Origin: Streptococcus constellatus
GTDB taxonomy: Bacteria > Bacillota > Bacilli > Lactobacillales > Streptococcaceae
DNA length: 64,000 nucleotides
Assembly: GCF_902167705.1 (NCBI RefSeq)
Contig: NZ_CABHMZ010000017.1
Coordinates: 53,864 to 117,863, forward strand
Direction of reading: 5' to 3'
Below are positions 34,197 to 45,849 of this stretch, piece by piece. The position numbers and the translations under genes were made by a program. Position 1 is the first letter of the stretch; each line of letters starts with the position of its first letter. The notes below the pieces were generated by a model. The model saw nothing but the letters and a program-made list of their open reading frames with translations, did no database searches and was not told the origin of the DNA.

Positions 34197-36169
34197 TTCT
34201 TTAACTCCTTATCTTTTAATACTTCATGAACAATAATTTCGTTCAACTGCTGTACGACTTGTGGGATTGTCTGATCAGGAATTTGCGCTGCTGCCAAATT
34301 AAAATGACCGCCCCCACCAAGCTCTTCCATAATCCGCTGTACATTGATTTTACTACGGCTACGAGCAGATATCGATATACTATTTTGTTTGTTTTTGCTC
34401 ACAACAAAACTAGCTTCAATCCCTGACATAGCTAACATAGCATCTGCTGCTTTACTGATAACAACTGTATCATAGCATTTTTCTTCTGCTCCAGTAGCGA
34501 CGAGTACATTTGGCAAGATTTTCTTACCATTTAAAATTAGCTCATTCACTTCACGGTACTCATCAAAGTCTGTGGCAGAAATATCTTGAATGGCTACGCT
34601 GTCACTTCCGCGCGTGCGCAAATAACTTGCTACATCAAACGTCCGACTCGTTACACGAGAAGAAAACTTCTTCGTATCCAGCATAATTCCAGCCATCAAT
34701 ACACTAGCCTGCATTTTACTCAAGCGTCGATGCTTAGAATTTTGGAATTGAATCAGTTCTGTCACTAATTCACAGGCACTACTTGCACCACTTTCAATGT
34801 AGGTAATAATGGCATTTTCTGGAAAATCCTGATCCCTTCTATGGTGGTCAATGACGATAATTTGATTAAATAAATCGTAAAATTCCTTTGATAGGGTCAA
34901 AGCTGTTTTTGAATGATCCACCATGATTAGTAAGGAGCGATTGGTCACCATTGTCATTGCATCAGCGACCGAGAGAAGTTTGGTCTCTCCTTCATCCTGC
35001 AATCTGCTAACTGCTCGCTCAATATCCGCAGCCATTTGATGAGGATCATAGACAGCATAGGTCTGATCAATAATATTGCTGGCAAATACTTGCATTCCCA
35101 CAGCAGAACCGAGTGCATCCATATCCAAGTTTTTGTGCCCAACAACGAAAACTTGATCCACACTTTTAATCTTATCCGAAATAGCAGTCATCATAGCGCG
35201 CGTGCGCGTACGTGTCCGTTTCACAGATGCAGCTGAGCCACCACCAAAATAAACAGGATTCTTCGATTCATCATTTTCTTTGACAACTGCCTGATCGCCA
35301 CCGCGAACCTCAGCAAGGTTCAAGTTTAACAGAGCCACCTTACCAATCTGTTCATGATTGCTATCTCCATACGAAAAGCCCATGCTCAATGTAAGAGGGA
35401 TTTCTCGTTTTTTTGCCTCTTCTCTAAACTGATCAATAACTGCAAACTTATCTTGTATTAACCGATCTAACACCGTGTAATCCGTGAAAATATAGAAACG
35501 ATCCATTCCTACACGACGAGAAAACATAGCATATTTTTCAGCAAATTCAGAGACAAAATTTGCAATAAAACTGTTAATGTGACTTATATCTGAATCTGAG
35601 ACGACATCCTCCAGATCATCATAATTATCAACTGAAACAATACCGATGACTGGTCTTGTCGTCACTAGTTCTGTAGTCGCTTCATATTCACTAGAGGCAT
35701 CAAAAAAGTAAAACACACTTGAAGCATGATCTAAATAGACTGAATATTTAGTATCTCCTATCGTAGCATACGCTCCTGCACCTTCAAATGGTGTTTTGGT
35801 GATCTTTTGCAGCAAATCCACATCAAATTCACCGTCTTCATTGGTGAGAATCAACTCTGCATAGGGATTAAACCATTCAACATTTCCAGATATTTGGTCT
35901 ACTTTTACCACACCAACTGGCATCCTTTCAAGCAATGATGCCAAACTGTTTTCTGCTTGATCGTTTACATATTGGATTTGTTCCACTTCGTTAATTTCAT
36001 AACTCTTTTGTTGGAAAATCAATAGAAAAATCAAAATAGCCAGCACCAAAAAAAGCACAAATAACATCAAAATGCTGCTACCAAGAACTCTTAATAAAAT
36101 AGCTAAAATTCCAAAGGAAATAACGCCCATGATTACAAAATGGATTGGAGTAAAACGAAATTTTTTCAT
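34193..36169 (-). CDS. gdpP: Cyclic-di-AMP phosphodiesterase GdpP
   Basis: 658 residues from the second of two adjacent ATGs (AGAGG is 6 bases before it). Two N-terminal membrane helices (~10-52), a PAS domain (~75-155), a degenerate GGDEF domain (~165-300) and the DHH/DHHA1 hydrolase: [30 protein letters not shown] and [12 protein letters not shown]. GdpP (Pde1 in pneumococcus) hydrolyses c-di-AMP to pApA, controlling potassium, osmotic and cell-wall homeostasis. First gene of the gdpP-rplI-dnaB-veg group. Confidence 0.96.
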   Translation of the reverse strand: MKKFRFTPIHFVIMGVISFGILAILLRVLGSSILMLFVLFLVLAILIFLLIFQQKSYEINEVEQIQYVNDQAENSLASLLERMPVGVVKVDQISGNVEWFNPYAELILTNEDGEFDVDLLQKITKTPFEGAGAYATIGDTKYSVYLDHASSVFYFFDASSEYEATTELVTTRPVIGIVSVDNYDDLEDVVSDSDISHINSFIANFVSEFAEKYAMFSRRVGMDRFYIFTDYTVLDRLIQDKFAVIDQFREEAKKREIPLTLSMGFSYGDSNHEQIGKVALLNLNLAEVRGGDQAVVKENDESKNPVYFGGGSAASVKRTRTRTRAMMTAISDKIKSVDQVFVVGHKNLDMDALGSAVGMQVFASNIIDQTYAVYDPHQMAADIERAVSRLQDEGETKLLSVADAMTMVTNRSLLIMVDHSKTALTLSKEFYDLFNQIIVIDHHRRDQDFPENAIITYIESGASSACELVTELIQFQNSKHRRLSKMQASVLMAGIMLDTKKFSSRVTSRTFDVASYLRTRGSDSVAIQDISATDFDEYREVNELILNGKKILPNVLVATGAEEKCYDTVVISKAADAMLAMSGIEASFVVSKNKQNSISISARSRSKINVQRIMEELGGGGHFNLAAAQIPDQTIPQVVQQLNEIIVHEVLKDKELKK

Positions 36170-36384
36170 CATAAACCTCTTAACCGCCATTTTACCATAA
36201 AAGCTCTAAAAAAGCGAGCTTTCCTTATATAAAACAAGCTCAATATATCGTTAGACATCAGAAAAAATACAACATCTTTCTATTACTATTTGCTCTACTT
36301 TACAAAGCAAAACCAGTTCTTTCAATGCTTTATCAACTTCACCAACTCAATAGTTTACAGCCTTGTCAATCATAGTTGACGAAA

Positions 36385-36418
36385 AAGATACTTGCTCAGC
36401 AGTGTAAACAAGCATCTT
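36385..36418 (-). terminator. Terminator of mnmG
   Basis: On the minus strand AAGATGCTTG / CAAGTATCTT (one wobble), 14-nt loop, followed by TTTCG; six bases after the mnmG stop. Confidence 0.75.
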
Positions 36419-36424
36419 CATCAT

Positions 36425-38341
36425 TTATTTTTTTGCTTTTTCTTGATTTTTTGAGATACTTCGTGATTTACCTTCCAAATAAACCATCAAAATCGAAATA
36501 TCCGCAGGATTGACACCAGAAATCCGACTAGCTTGACCAATTGTTTCTGGATTGATTTTCTTAAACTTTTGACGAGCTTCTGTAGCAATGGAATCAATAT
36601 CATCCCAATCTATAGTTGCTGGAATACGCTTTTCCTCCATGCGCTTCATCTTCTCAACCTGATCCAGCGCTTTAGAGATATAACCTTCATATTTGACTTC
36701 GGTCTCAATCAATTCAATAATCTTTTCATCTAAAACTTCAGCAGCTGGACCGATAAAATTGACAACATCTTGATATGAAACTTCTGGACGACGCAAAAAT
36801 TCTTTCGCTGTAACTGCGTCTGTCAATGGTTTAAAGCCTAATTTTTCAACCATTTCATTCGTTTCTTTAATTGGCTTTAATTTAATGGTGCTCAAGCGCT
36901 TCATTTCAGTTTCATATTGATTTTTCTTAATTTCAAAATGAAGCCATCGCTCATCATCGACCAATCCTACCCTGCGTCCAATTTCCGTCAATCGCATATC
37001 CGCATTGTCATGACGCAAAATGAGACGGTATTCAGCTCGACTAGTCAAAAGACGATACGGCTCCACCGTTCCCTTGGTGACCAAATCATCAATCATGACC
37101 CCAATATAACCATCACTGCGTTTCAAAATCAGTTCCGGCTTCCCTTGAACTTTCAGAGCTGCATTGATTCCTGCGATAATGCCTTGTCCCGCCGCTTCTT
37201 CATAACCAGACGTCCCATTCGTTTGCCCAGCTGTAAACAAACCGGAGATTTTCTTAGTTTCTAGAGTAGCACGAAGCTGATGTGGCATAATCATATCGTA
37301 TTCAATCGCATAGCCAGTGCGCATCAATTCAGCATTTTCAAGTCCCTTAATAGAATGCACTAAATCTTTTTGAACATCCTCTGGCAAACTCGTTGACAAC
37401 CCCTGAATATAAACTTCTTCCGTATCTCGACCTTCTGGCTCCAAGAAAAGTTGGTGGCGCTCTTTATCTGCAAAACGAACAATTTTGTCTTCAATTGACG
37501 GGCAGTAACGTGGTCCTACACCTTTCACCATTCCTGAAAACATTGGTGCACGGTAAAGGTTGTTTTGAATAATTTCATGACTCATCTCATTGGTGTAAGT
37601 TAGCCAACAAGGAATCTGATCTTTGAGGTAATCCTCATCATGAGAGGTATAAGAAAAGTGATTTGCCTTTTCGTCTCCAGGCTGAATATCCGTCTCTTCA
37701 TAATTGATAGAGGAGGCTTTCACACGTGGTGGAGTCCCTGTTTTAAAACGCCCAATTTCAAACCCTAAATCACGTAAATTGTCTGCTAAGTTAATTGCAG
37801 CTAAACTATGATTAGGACCAGAAGAATACTTCAAATCTCCAATAATAATTTCTCCACGCAAAGCTGTACCAGTTGTTACGACAACTGCTTTTGCCGCAAA
37901 CTCTTGGTGCGTGGCTGTTTTCACACCAATGACTTTCCCGTTCTCAACTAGAATCTCATCTATAATCGTTTGACGCAAAGTGAGATTCTCTTGATGTTGA
38001 ACCGTCTTGCGCATTTCTTTAGAATAAAGTTCCTTATCTGCTTGGGCACGAAGAGCTCGAACCGCTGGACCTTTCCCAGTATTGAGCATCTTCATTTGAA
38101 TATAAGTTTTATCTATATTCTTAGCCATCTCTCCACCTAGAGCATCCACTTCACGTACAACGATCCCCTTAGCAGACCCTCCAATAGACGGATTACAAGG
38201 CATAAAAGCTAGCATTTCAATATTGATTGTCGCAAGCAAAACTTTACAGCCCATCCGGCTTGCTGCTAACGCAGCCTCAACACCTGCATGCCCTGCACCA
38301 ATTACGACAATATCATAACTTTCAGTAAAATTGTATGTCAT
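36425..38341 (-). CDS. mnmG: tRNA uridine-34 carboxymethylaminomethyl enzyme, FAD subunit
   Basis: 638 residues, full length (old name gidA). With MnmE it installs the cmnm5 group on U34 of tRNAs reading NNA/NNG codons. FAD-binding [20 protein letters not shown], catalytic-loop cysteine in [12 protein letters not shown], second cysteine region [15 protein letters not shown], and the C-terminal helical MnmE-binding domain. Follows mnmA, which makes the companion 2-thiolation at the same base. A promoter (38448-38475) lies in the gap, so it can be expressed independently. Confidence 0.97.
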   Translation of the reverse strand: MTYNFTESYDIVVIGAGHAGVEAALAASRMGCKVLLATINIEMLAFMPCNPSIGGSAKGIVVREVDALGGEMAKNIDKTYIQMKMLNTGKGPAVRALRAQADKELYSKEMRKTVQHQENLTLRQTIIDEILVENGKVIGVKTATHQEFAAKAVVVTTGTALRGEIIIGDLKYSSGPNHSLAAINLADNLRDLGFEIGRFKTGTPPRVKASSINYEETDIQPGDEKANHFSYTSHDEDYLKDQIPCWLTYTNEMSHEIIQNNLYRAPMFSGMVKGVGPRYCPSIEDKIVRFADKERHQLFLEPEGRDTEEVYIQGLSTSLPEDVQKDLVHSIKGLENAELMRTGYAIEYDMIMPHQLRATLETKKISGLFTAGQTNGTSGYEEAAGQGIIAGINAALKVQGKPELILKRSDGYIGVMIDDLVTKGTVEPYRLLTSRAEYRLILRHDNADMRLTEIGRRVGLVDDERWLHFEIKKNQYETEMKRLSTIKLKPIKETNEMVEKLGFKPLTDAVTAKEFLRRPEVSYQDVVNFIGPAAEVLDEKIIELIETEVKYEGYISKALDQVEKMKRMEEKRIPATIDWDDIDSIATEARQKFKKINPETIGQASRISGVNPADISILMVYLEGKSRSISKNQEKAKK

Positions 38342-38447
38342 CTTTTCTTTCCTTATTTTTTCACCAAAAAAGTCAAACCTCTAGAAGTGCAGGACAAAAA
38401 GCCTGCAACATCCATGAGCTTTGACCATCATAGTTATTGCTACATCT

Positions 38448-38475
38448 ATTTTAGCAGATTGCTAAAAAATGTCAA
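38448..38475 (-). promoter_or_regulatory. Promoter of mnmG
   Basis: On the minus strand TTGACA (38470-38475), 16-base spacer, TAAAAT (38448-38453). The leader contains a small hairpin GCAGG..CCTGC (about 38391-38408). Confidence 0.75.
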
Positions 38476-38476
38476 T

Positions 38477-39649
<1,173 letters not shown>

Positions 39650-39848
39650 TCAACGATTGAAGGTCGCTTAGAGCAAGATTTATTATAACACGAAATCACC
39701 TTAAGAACAAATTTCAATAATCAAAGAACAATGACTTTACACTACTGTAAACCAAAATACGGTGGATGACTATTGAGATAATGAATATTCCATCAAAAGA
39801 ACTTTTTGGAATCTAGTGAGTAACTTTGCAGCTTCTATCACAAAAAAT

Positions 39849-39872
39849 AGGCTGGAACATTAATCCCAACCT
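39849..39872 (-). terminator. Terminator of LysM gene 1
   Basis: On the minus strand AGGTTGG / CCAGCCT then ATTTTTTG. The ends resemble the dispersed repeat family. Confidence 0.75.
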
Positions 39873-39891
39873 CAATTATTTTTCCTATTCA

Positions 39892-40419
39892 TCAATACCA
39901 GCCATTTGCTAGCCAGAAAGTCTTAGCAGCTGACCAAGAACCATAACGACCTGCTACATAAGCATCAGCTACTTTTTCTTGATTTTCTGCTGACAAGTCA
40001 CCATTTAAGTAAGATAAACTCAATTGGTAACGACCATAATATTGTCCATTTTGTGCTGTATAACTACCACTTGACTCTTTTTGTGCAATCCATTCTTTTG
40101 CAGCCGCATCTTCAGCGCTCAGACCAGATGTGGTAGTGGTAGAATTGTTTGATGCCGTAGTGGTAGTAGTGGTAGCTGTATCATCCAACTCTAATACTTG
40201 CCCAACACTAATCAGATGAATATTGCTAATCTTATTTTTCTGAGCAATTTTATCAACTGTTGTATTATGTGATGCAGCGATAGCTGAAAGAGTATCTCCA
40301 GATTTTACTGTATAGCTATCTGCATTTGCAAGTGTAGGAAGAAAGAACAGCGCTGTGGCTACTAAGCTCATTAAACCTACTTTTGTTTTTTTATTTGTGC
40401 TATTTAAATTCAATATCAT
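39892..40419 (-). CDS. Secreted LysM protein with lysozyme/transglycosylase-like tail
   Basis: 175 residues. Signal peptide (TKVGLMSLVATALFFLPTLANA, cut after ANA near residue 33), one LysM peptidoglycan-binding domain ([20 protein letters not shown].. VGQVLELD), a Ser/Thr linker and a C-terminal domain of about 75 residues with WIAQKESSGSYTAQNGQYYGRYQLS, the Glu being a likely catalytic residue of a lysozyme-like (aggregation-promoting-factor/resuscitation-type) fold. Exported cell-wall-associated muralytic or binding protein. Paralogue of the 43452 gene. Confidence 0.85.
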   Translation of the reverse strand: MILNLNSTNKKTKVGLMSLVATALFFLPTLANADSYTVKSGDTLSAIAASHNTTVDKIAQKNKISNIHLISVGQVLELDDTATTTTTTASNNSTTTTSGLSAEDAAAKEWIAQKESSGSYTAQNGQYYGRYQLSLSYLNGDLSAENQEKVADAYVAGRYGSWSAAKTFWLANGWY

Positions 40420-40677
40420 TTAAATTCTCCTTTTCTGTGATAGAACTATCATATACCTTAATTATTACTATTGTTTTTTCCTTTCATTAAAAATATTACA
40501 AACAAATTGAAGAGAGACTAAAATCCACCCTATATTTATTTGCTTTAAGGTTACTATAAGAAAAGTGACCTTAAAGGAAGTCTAGAACTTACGTCACATT
40601 CATTTTATCAGCTAAAAAGGCAGAAAAATATACTGAACTTTGATATAATGAAGATAATGAACTTATAAGGAGTTACG

Positions 40678-41349
40678 ATGAACTCACTAAAATTTCAATC
40701 TGTTTTTGATATTATTGGGCCTGTTATGATTGGTCCGTCTAGTAGTCATACAGCAGGTGCTGTTCGTATTGGAAAAATTGTTTCATCAATTTTTGATGAC
40801 GAGCCGACAGAAGTTGAATTTCAACTGTTTAATTCTTTTGCAAAAACTTATCGGGGACATGGTACAGACCTGGCTCTGGTAGCTGGGATTCTTGGAATGG
40901 ATACAGATGATCCTGAAATTCCAAACAGCCTTGAGATTGCTCATAAAAGAGGGATTAAAATTGTCTGGACGATTCAAAAAGATAGCAACGCTCCACATCC
41001 AAATACAGCTAAAATAACCGTTAAAAATGAGCATAAGGCAATTAGTGTTACTGGTATTTCCATTGGCGGTGGAAATATTCAAGTGACTGAATTAAATGGT
41101 TTCTCTGCTTCGCTCAGTATGAACACTCCGACAATTATTATTGTTCATCAGGATGTGCCTGGAATGATTGCTCATGTTACTGAAGCACTCTCTCGTTACA
41201 ACATCAATATTGCACAAATGAATGTTACAAGAGAAAAAGCTGGTGAAAAAGCAATTATGATTATAGAAGTTGATAGCCGTAGTTGCGAGGAAGTAATAGA
41301 AGAAATTCGCAAAATTCCTCACCTCCACAATGTCAATTTCTTCAAATAG
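40678..41349 (+). CDS. sdaAB: L-serine dehydratase, beta subunit
   Basis: 223 residues. N-terminal domain with FDIIGPVMIGPSSSHTAGAVRIG (the SSSHTAG substrate-binding motif) and a C-terminal ACT domain (residues ~145-220: VHQDVPGMIAHVTEALSRYNINIAQM). Together with SdaAA it deaminates L-serine to pyruvate and ammonia using an oxygen-sensitive [4Fe-4S] cluster. TAAGGAG site 4-5 bases before the ATG and an extended -10 (TGATATAAT, 40641-40649). First gene of a two-gene operon. Confidence 0.95.
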   Translation: MNSLKFQSVFDIIGPVMIGPSSSHTAGAVRIGKIVSSIFDDEPTEVEFQLFNSFAKTYRGHGTDLALVAGILGMDTDDPEIPNSLEIAHKRGIKIVWTIQKDSNAPHPNTAKITVKNEHKAISVTGISIGGGNIQVTELNGFSASLSMNTPTIIIVHQDVPGMIAHVTEALSRYNINIAQMNVTREKAGEKAIMIIEVDSRSCEEVIEEIRKIPHLHNVNFFK

Positions 41350-41357
41350 GAGAACTT

Positions 41358-42230
41358 ATGTTTTATTCAATCAAAGAATTAGTAGAACAAGCTGATTTAG
41401 ACTTTCAAGGCAGTGTTGCCGAACTGATGATTGCTACTGAATACGAACTGACAGGACGTGAACGAGATGAAGTTTTACGGTTGATGACCAGAAACCTAGA
41501 AGTTATGAAAGCTTCTGTCGTTATGGGATTAGACGAAAGTAAATCTCGGAGTGGTTTAACAGGTGGCGATGCAGCCAAACTCCACAAATATATTCAATCA
41601 GGAAAAGCTCTTTCGGACTATACTGTCTTAACAGCAGCAAAAAATGCTATTGCTGTCAATGAATACAATGCTAAAATGGGACTGGTCTGTGCAACACCGA
41701 CAGCAGGAAGTGCTGGTTGTTTACCTGCTGTTCTTACATCAGCTATTGAAAAATTAGAACTTACTGAAAAACAACAACTGGACTTTCTATTAACTGCTGG
41801 GGCTTTTGGTCTAGTTATTGCTAATAATGCCTCCATTTCAGGAGCAGAAGGAGGCTGTCAAGCTGAAGTCGGATCAGCATCAGCCATGAGTGCTGCAGCG
41901 CTTGTTTTAGCAGCAGGCGGCACACCATTTCAAGCCAGCCAAGCAATTTGCTTTGTTATTAAAAATATGCTTGGATTAATCTGTGACCCCGTTGCAGGTT
42001 TGGTAGAAGTTCCTTGTGTCAAGCGAAATGCTATGGGAGCTAGCTACGCTTTCATTGCCGCTGATATGGCTTTAGCAGGTATTGACTCTAAAATTCCTGT
42101 TGACGAAGTGATTGACGCTATGTATCAAGTTGGAGCAAGCATGCCGACTGCCTTTCGTGAGACTGCTGAAGGTGGATTGGCAGCTACACCTACTGGTCGT
42201 AAATTATCCAAAGAAATTTTTGGCGAATAA
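41358..42230 (+). CDS. sdaAA: L-serine dehydratase, iron-sulfur alpha subunit
   Basis: 290 residues from ATG at 41358, eight bases after the sdaAB stop, with TAGGAG before it. Cluster cysteines are in VCATPTAGSAGCLP and ICDPVAGLVEVPCVKRN; SGAEGGCQAEVGSASAMSAA is also family-specific. Split two-subunit form typical of Gram-positive bacteria. Catalytic partner of sdaAB. Confidence 0.96.
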   Translation: MFYSIKELVEQADLDFQGSVAELMIATEYELTGRERDEVLRLMTRNLEVMKASVVMGLDESKSRSGLTGGDAAKLHKYIQSGKALSDYTVLTAAKNAIAVNEYNAKMGLVCATPTAGSAGCLPAVLTSAIEKLELTEKQQLDFLLTAGAFGLVIANNASISGAEGGCQAEVGSASAMSAAALVLAAGGTPFQASQAICFVIKNMLGLICDPVAGLVEVPCVKRNAMGASYAFIAADMALAGIDSKIPVDEVIDAMYQVGASMPTAFRETAEGGLAATPTGRKLSKEIFGE

Positions 42231-42240
42231 TCTCTTTTTA

Positions 42241-42450
42241 TACAAAAAAGCTGGGATAATAACCTCCAACTTCAAAATATACTGTATAAGAAACTAACGA
42301 CGAAGTAGCTGATTGCTCACAGCACCGCTTTGAGACTGGTAGCACTTGCGAAACAAGTCTCGACACTGTTCACTTTCCAAGCTCAGAAGAGTCCTATTTT
42401 ATTTATGCACTATCTCAACAGTTTCCCAAACTGTCTCACCCCCTTAAATA
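42241..42450 (+). repeat. Dispersed intergenic repeat, copy E (divergent)
   Basis: Begins AAAAAAGCTGGGATAA (terminator-like with CCTCCAACTT), contains CTTGCGAAACAAGTC, ATTGCTCACAGCAC and TTTCCAAGCTCAGAAGAG (compare TTTCAAGCTCGGAAGAGC at 12026) and ends near CTGTCTCACCCCC. Only fragments align with copies A and B. Confidence 0.6.
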
Positions 42451-42456
42451 TAGACT

Positions 42457-43113
42457 ATGCAAAATTTTAAATATATTTTTTTCGATTTAGATGGAACACT
42501 TGTTGATAGTTCAGCAGGAATCAAAAATGCTTTCCATTATGCATTTACCTCACTAAATATCAAAACCCCCGATAACAAAAAGCTAGATACCTTTATTGGA
42601 CCGCCTTTAGAAGTAAGCTTTGCTTCTGCTGTCCCAGAAACTGATATCAATCGTGCTATTGCTTTCTTTAGAGAATACTATAAAAATAAAGGTGTCTTTG
42701 AAACTCAGCTTTACTACGGTGTAAAGGAACTTTTATTAGAATTAGCAAATTCAGATTACCATATCTATATCACCACTAGTAAAAATGAACTAATGGCTAT
42801 AAAAATGGCACAATATCTAAAAATTGATCAGCATTTCAATGGTATTTTTGGCTCGCTTCCAAATTCTTACCATAAAGCTGACGTTTTAACTCGTGCTTTA
42901 AGGGACTCTCATGCTAATCTGGAACAATCTGTCATTATTGGTGATACCAAGTTCGATATGATAGGTGGAAAGTCCGTTGGAATGAACACTCTAGGAGTTT
43001 TGTGGGGATTTGGCAATCAAGATGAATTAACTAACAATGGAGCAGATTTTATCTCAGATTCGCCGCAAAATCTTTTAACAGCATTGATAAACAATACTTT
43101 ACACAAGTTGTAA
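42457..43113 (+). CDS. HAD-IA phosphatase (phosphoglycolate phosphatase-like)
   Basis: 218 residues. Motif I FFDLDGTLVDSSAGI, motif II ITTSKN, Lys near SYHKADV, motif IV VIIGDTKFDMIGGKSVG; C1 cap with FIGPPLEVSF, typical of Gph/5'-nucleotidase-like members. All catalytic residues are present. No Shine-Dalgarno is visible before the ATG. Flanked on both sides by members of the dispersed repeat family. Confidence 0.88.
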   Translation: MQNFKYIFFDLDGTLVDSSAGIKNAFHYAFTSLNIKTPDNKKLDTFIGPPLEVSFASAVPETDINRAIAFFREYYKNKGVFETQLYYGVKELLLELANSDYHIYITTSKNELMAIKMAQYLKIDQHFNGIFGSLPNSYHKADVLTRALRDSHANLEQSVIIGDTKFDMIGGKSVGMNTLGVLWGFGNQDELTNNGADFISDSPQNLLTALINNTLHKL

Positions 43114-43133
43114 ACTATATTTACGATATACAA

Positions 43134-43428
43134 AAAAGGAAGTGGGACTACGAATTAAAAATTTTCGATTTTTAGTTCGTAGTCCCACTCCCGCAAGGGT
43201 GCTTAAACAGCTATCAAGCTGTTTAAGGTTGCAGATGAAGAAAACGAAGTTTTTGTCAAAGGAGTTCTTCCGAGCTTGAAAAGCGAATGAAGAGTCCAAT
43301 AACGGTGGTTTGCTTCGCAAGTCTGATTTCCAACCTTCAACAATTCACTAGATTGTTGAAGCTGCGTTATTCGTTTATTACTAAATCTGATAAAAAGCTG
43401 GGACACTTTTTTGCCCAGCCTTTTTTAA
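43134..43428 (+). repeat. Dispersed intergenic repeat, copy A (longest)
   Basis: Starts with a strong hairpin GAGTGGGACTACGAA-type (GGAAGTGGGACTACGAA / TTCGTAGTCCCACTCCC), runs through CAGCTATCAAGCTG, TTGCTTCGCAAG and CAATTCACTAGATTG dyads and ends in GCTGGGACACTTTTTTGCCCAGCCTTTTTT, given here in parts GCTGGGACAC and GCCCAGCC, a terminator. The last ~235 bases match the reverse complement of 11883-12112 nearly base for base. No coding potential. Fills the 338-base gap between the HAD gene and the LysM gene. Confidence 0.9.
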
Positions 43429-43451
43429 TTAACTCATTCTTATTATTTGAC

Positions 43452-44066
43452 TTAATAATTCCAAGCTGATAGTCCTTGTGCACTATACGCACGATAAGCA
43501 GCTTGAACTTGGTCATCTACTGTAGCTGTTGAACCCCAACCTGGCATTGTTTGGAAAAGACCACTAGCTCCTGATGGGTTATAAGCATTTACTTGTCCGT
43601 TTGATTCACGAGCAATAATATGTTCCCAAGTTGATGCTGGAACACCTGTCAATTCTGCCATACGAGCAGCTGCATAAGAGCCTGTAGCACCAGCAGTATT
43701 TCCGTTAGGAAGGACAACATTTGAAGAATAGTTTGCTGTAGCTGGTTGCGAATAAGTAGTAGAAGCAGCAGGTGCATTATATGTCACATCTTCGTAAGTT
43801 ACAGCTTCTTCTGTCGCAGTCTCTGTTGAACCTGCTGAAAGATCCTCTTCATCAAGCTCTAAAATTTGTCCAGCTTTAATCAAGTCTGGATTTTCAATTT
43901 TATTGAGCTTAACTAGTTTTTCAACTGATGTATTTTTTTCTTTAGCAATTTCTGATAAAGTATCACCTGATTTAACAGTATAAGATTCAGCACTTACAAT
44001 AGCTCCTGTTGCAAAAAAAGCAACTGCAGTAAAAAGTCCTGATAACGTTAATTTCATTGATTTCAT
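43452..44066 (-). CDS. Secreted LysM + transglycosylase-like protein
   Basis: 204 residues. Signal peptide ending IVSAES (cut near residue 26), LysM domain ([20 protein letters not shown].. AGQILELD, residues ~27-72), a Thr/Ala-rich linker, and a C-terminal lysozyme-like domain with [20 protein letters not shown] (likely catalytic Glu) and [10 protein letters not shown], ending [10 protein letters not shown]. Related to the IsaA/aggregation-promoting-factor type of cell-wall proteins. GGAGAAATT site upstream. Paralogue of the 39892 gene; likely acts in peptidoglycan turnover. Confidence 0.87.
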   Translation of the reverse strand: MKSMKLTLSGLFTAVAFFATGAIVSAESYTVKSGDTLSEIAKEKNTSVEKLVKLNKIENPDLIKAGQILELDEEDLSAGSTETATEEAVTYEDVTYNAPAASTTYSQPATANYSSNVVLPNGNTAGATGSYAAARMAELTGVPASTWEHIIARESNGQVNAYNPSGASGLFQTMPGWGSTATVDDQVQAAYRAYSAQGLSAWNY

Positions 44067-44174
44067 GTATATATCAATTTCTCCTTTTTTCGTATAATAC
44101 TATATTACACATAAAATATTACTCTAATCTTATGATTGTATTACAAAGATTACAGAAATATTGATTTTATACGC

Positions 44175-44200
44175 AAAAAACGCCTTTCAAGACGTTTTTT
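44175..44200 (-). terminator. Terminator of the ecfT end of the long minus-strand block
   Basis: AAAAAACGTC / GGCGTTTTTT (one wobble) with a 6-nt loop, 22 bases after ecfT. Confidence 0.85.
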
Positions 44201-44222
44201 AGCTAACAATAATATAAGTTTT

Positions 44223-45017
44223 TTAACTTTTTAAGAAAAATAATATCAAACCTAAGACAAACATAGTAAAAATAGAAAGTGTGTCTTCTTTTTTCCACCT
44301 CAACTGACGGTAACGACTCCTTCCTACACCACCTTGATAACCTCTCGCTTCCATAGCAGTCGCCAAAGCGTCTGCACGCTTAAAGCTAGAAGCAAATAAC
44401 GGAATTAAAATAGGAATAATTGATTTTACCTTTTGCACAATACTTCCTTCACCAAAATCAACCCCACGCGCCCTTTGAGCATTCATAATCCGTGTTGTAT
44501 CATCCATCAAAGTAGGAACGAAACGTAAGCTCATTGATAGCATCAAACCTATTTCATGAACGGGTACCTTTAATACTGCTAAAGGTCGCAATAATGATTC
44601 AACTGCGTCTGCCAAACTAAGTGGCATGGTTGTTAAAGTTAATAGGGTAGAAAAAATAATAATCAAAAGAAAACGACTAAAAATGATACCCGCCTGAGCC
44701 AGACCTACTTCGGTAATTCTAATAAAGCCAAATTGAAATAAAGTCGCGCCACCAGATGTAAAAAATAATTGAAACAAAGTAGTAAAAGCAATCAAAAAGA
44801 CCATAGATCTTAATCCTTTAAGGAAAAAGCCTAAAGGAATTTTGGAAAGTCCAACTAATAACATTGTAAAGACGAATAATAGTCCATTGGTTGCAATATT
44901 ATTTGCCAAAAAGATAATTAAAATAAAGAAAAACATTGACAAAAGTTTGCTACGAGGATCTAGTCGATGAATGATTGAATTTCCAGAAACATAGCGCCCC
45001 AAGATCATACTATCCAT
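44223..45017 (-). CDS. ecfT: ECF transporter transmembrane protein EcfT
   Basis: 264 residues, about five to six membrane helices. Cytoplasmic coupling motifs with the ARG/ARA triplets: [12 protein letters not shown] and [12 protein letters not shown]. EcfT links the two ATPases to interchangeable S components that bring in vitamins, cobalt, queuosine precursors and similar. No S component is in the window, as expected for a group II ECF system. Overlaps ecfA2 by 8 bases. Confidence 0.95.
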   Translation of the reverse strand: MDSMILGRYVSGNSIIHRLDPRSKLLSMFFFILIIFLANNIATNGLLFVFTMLLVGLSKIPLGFFLKGLRSMVFLIAFTTLFQLFFTSGGATLFQFGFIRITEVGLAQAGIIFSRFLLIIIFSTLLTLTTMPLSLADAVESLLRPLAVLKVPVHEIGLMLSMSLRFVPTLMDDTTRIMNAQRARGVDFGEGSIVQKVKSIIPILIPLFASSFKRADALATAMEARGYQGGVGRSRYRQLRWKKEDTLSIFTMFVLGLILFFLKS

Positions 45018-45849
45018 GTAGTAACTCCTTAAATTCTTCTATGGTGATAGGTAAATATGGAAGAGTTAGCCCTCTATTTTTTAATTCTTGTGCAAATTTT
45101 GTAATTTTAGGAACTCCTAGTTGAATACTTTCCATAAATGATATATCTTGAAATACTTGCCGAGGTTCTCCGCTTTTGACTAATCTTCCTTTTTCCATCA
45201 CATAGACAGTATCTGCAAAATTAGCGACATCATCCATCAAATGCGTTACCAAAACAATGGTCATTCCTGCTTCATGTAATCGTTTAAATAAACTCATCAA
45301 CTCTTTTCGTCCAGCAGGATCTAAACCTGCTGTTGGCTCATCCAATACAAGAATCTCTGGTTCCATGGCTAGAATACCAGCTATGGCTACTCGACGCATT
45401 TGTCCCCCAGACAGTTCAAATGGGCTACGTTCAAATAATTCTTCTGAAATTCCAACAAGAGTTAATTTTTCACGTGCTACACGTTCAGCGTCTTCCTTTG
45501 ACACTCCAAAATTTTGTGGACCGAAAGCAACATCTTTTAAAACGGTCTCATCAAAAATCTGACTTTCAGCAAATTGAAAAACCAATCCTACCTTTTTACG
45601 TACTTGTTTAATATCTTTATTTACAGATGTGGAAGTAATTTTGACATCATCAATCACGACACTTCCTTCAGTCGGGACTAAAAGTCCATTCAACAATTGT
45701 AAAATAGTTGATTTTCCACTACCTGTATGACCAACCAAAGCAGTATATGAGCCATCTTTTATTTCTAAATTGACTTCAAAAAGGGCAGGACCCTCAAAGG
45801 GAGTGCCTGCTTGATAAGTATAACTTACATTTTCTAAAGTGATTCCCAT
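45010..45849 (-). CDS. ecfA2: ECF transporter ATP-binding protein EcfA2
   Basis: 279 residues. Walker [12 protein letters not shown]-loop [14 protein letters not shown], signature [15 protein letters not shown], Walker [15 protein letters not shown]-switch VTHLMDD. One of the two ATPases energising the ECF vitamin transporter. Overlaps ecfA1 by 16 bases and ecfT by 8 bases. Confidence 0.95.
   Translation of the reverse strand: MGITLENVSYTYQAGTPFEGPALFEVNLEIKDGSYTALVGHTGSGKSTILQLLNGLLVPTEGSVVIDDVKITSTSVNKDIKQVRKKVGLVFQFAESQIFDETVLKDVAFGPQNFGVSKEDAERVAREKLTLVGISEELFERSPFELSGGQMRRVAIAGILAMEPEILVLDEPTAGLDPAGRKELMSLFKRLHEAGMTIVLVTHLMDDVANFADTVYVMEKGRLVKSGEPRQVFQDISFMESIQLGVPKITKFAQELKNRGLTLPYLPITIEEFKELLHG

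Noticed and set aside
43099..43469. Overlapping ORFs of 60-73 codons inside repeat copy A
   Set aside because: They lie in a non-coding repeat with dyads, have no ribosome sites and are not kept in copy B.
40420..44170. WalR/VicR boxes upstream of the LysM genes
   Set aside because: TGTAAT-like words occur but not as TGTWAH-N5-TGTWAH with the right spacing.
44067..44222. Vitamin riboswitch linked to the ECF genes
   Set aside because: The ECF genes are at the end of a long operon started at the M16 genes; no conserved aptamer motif was seen.
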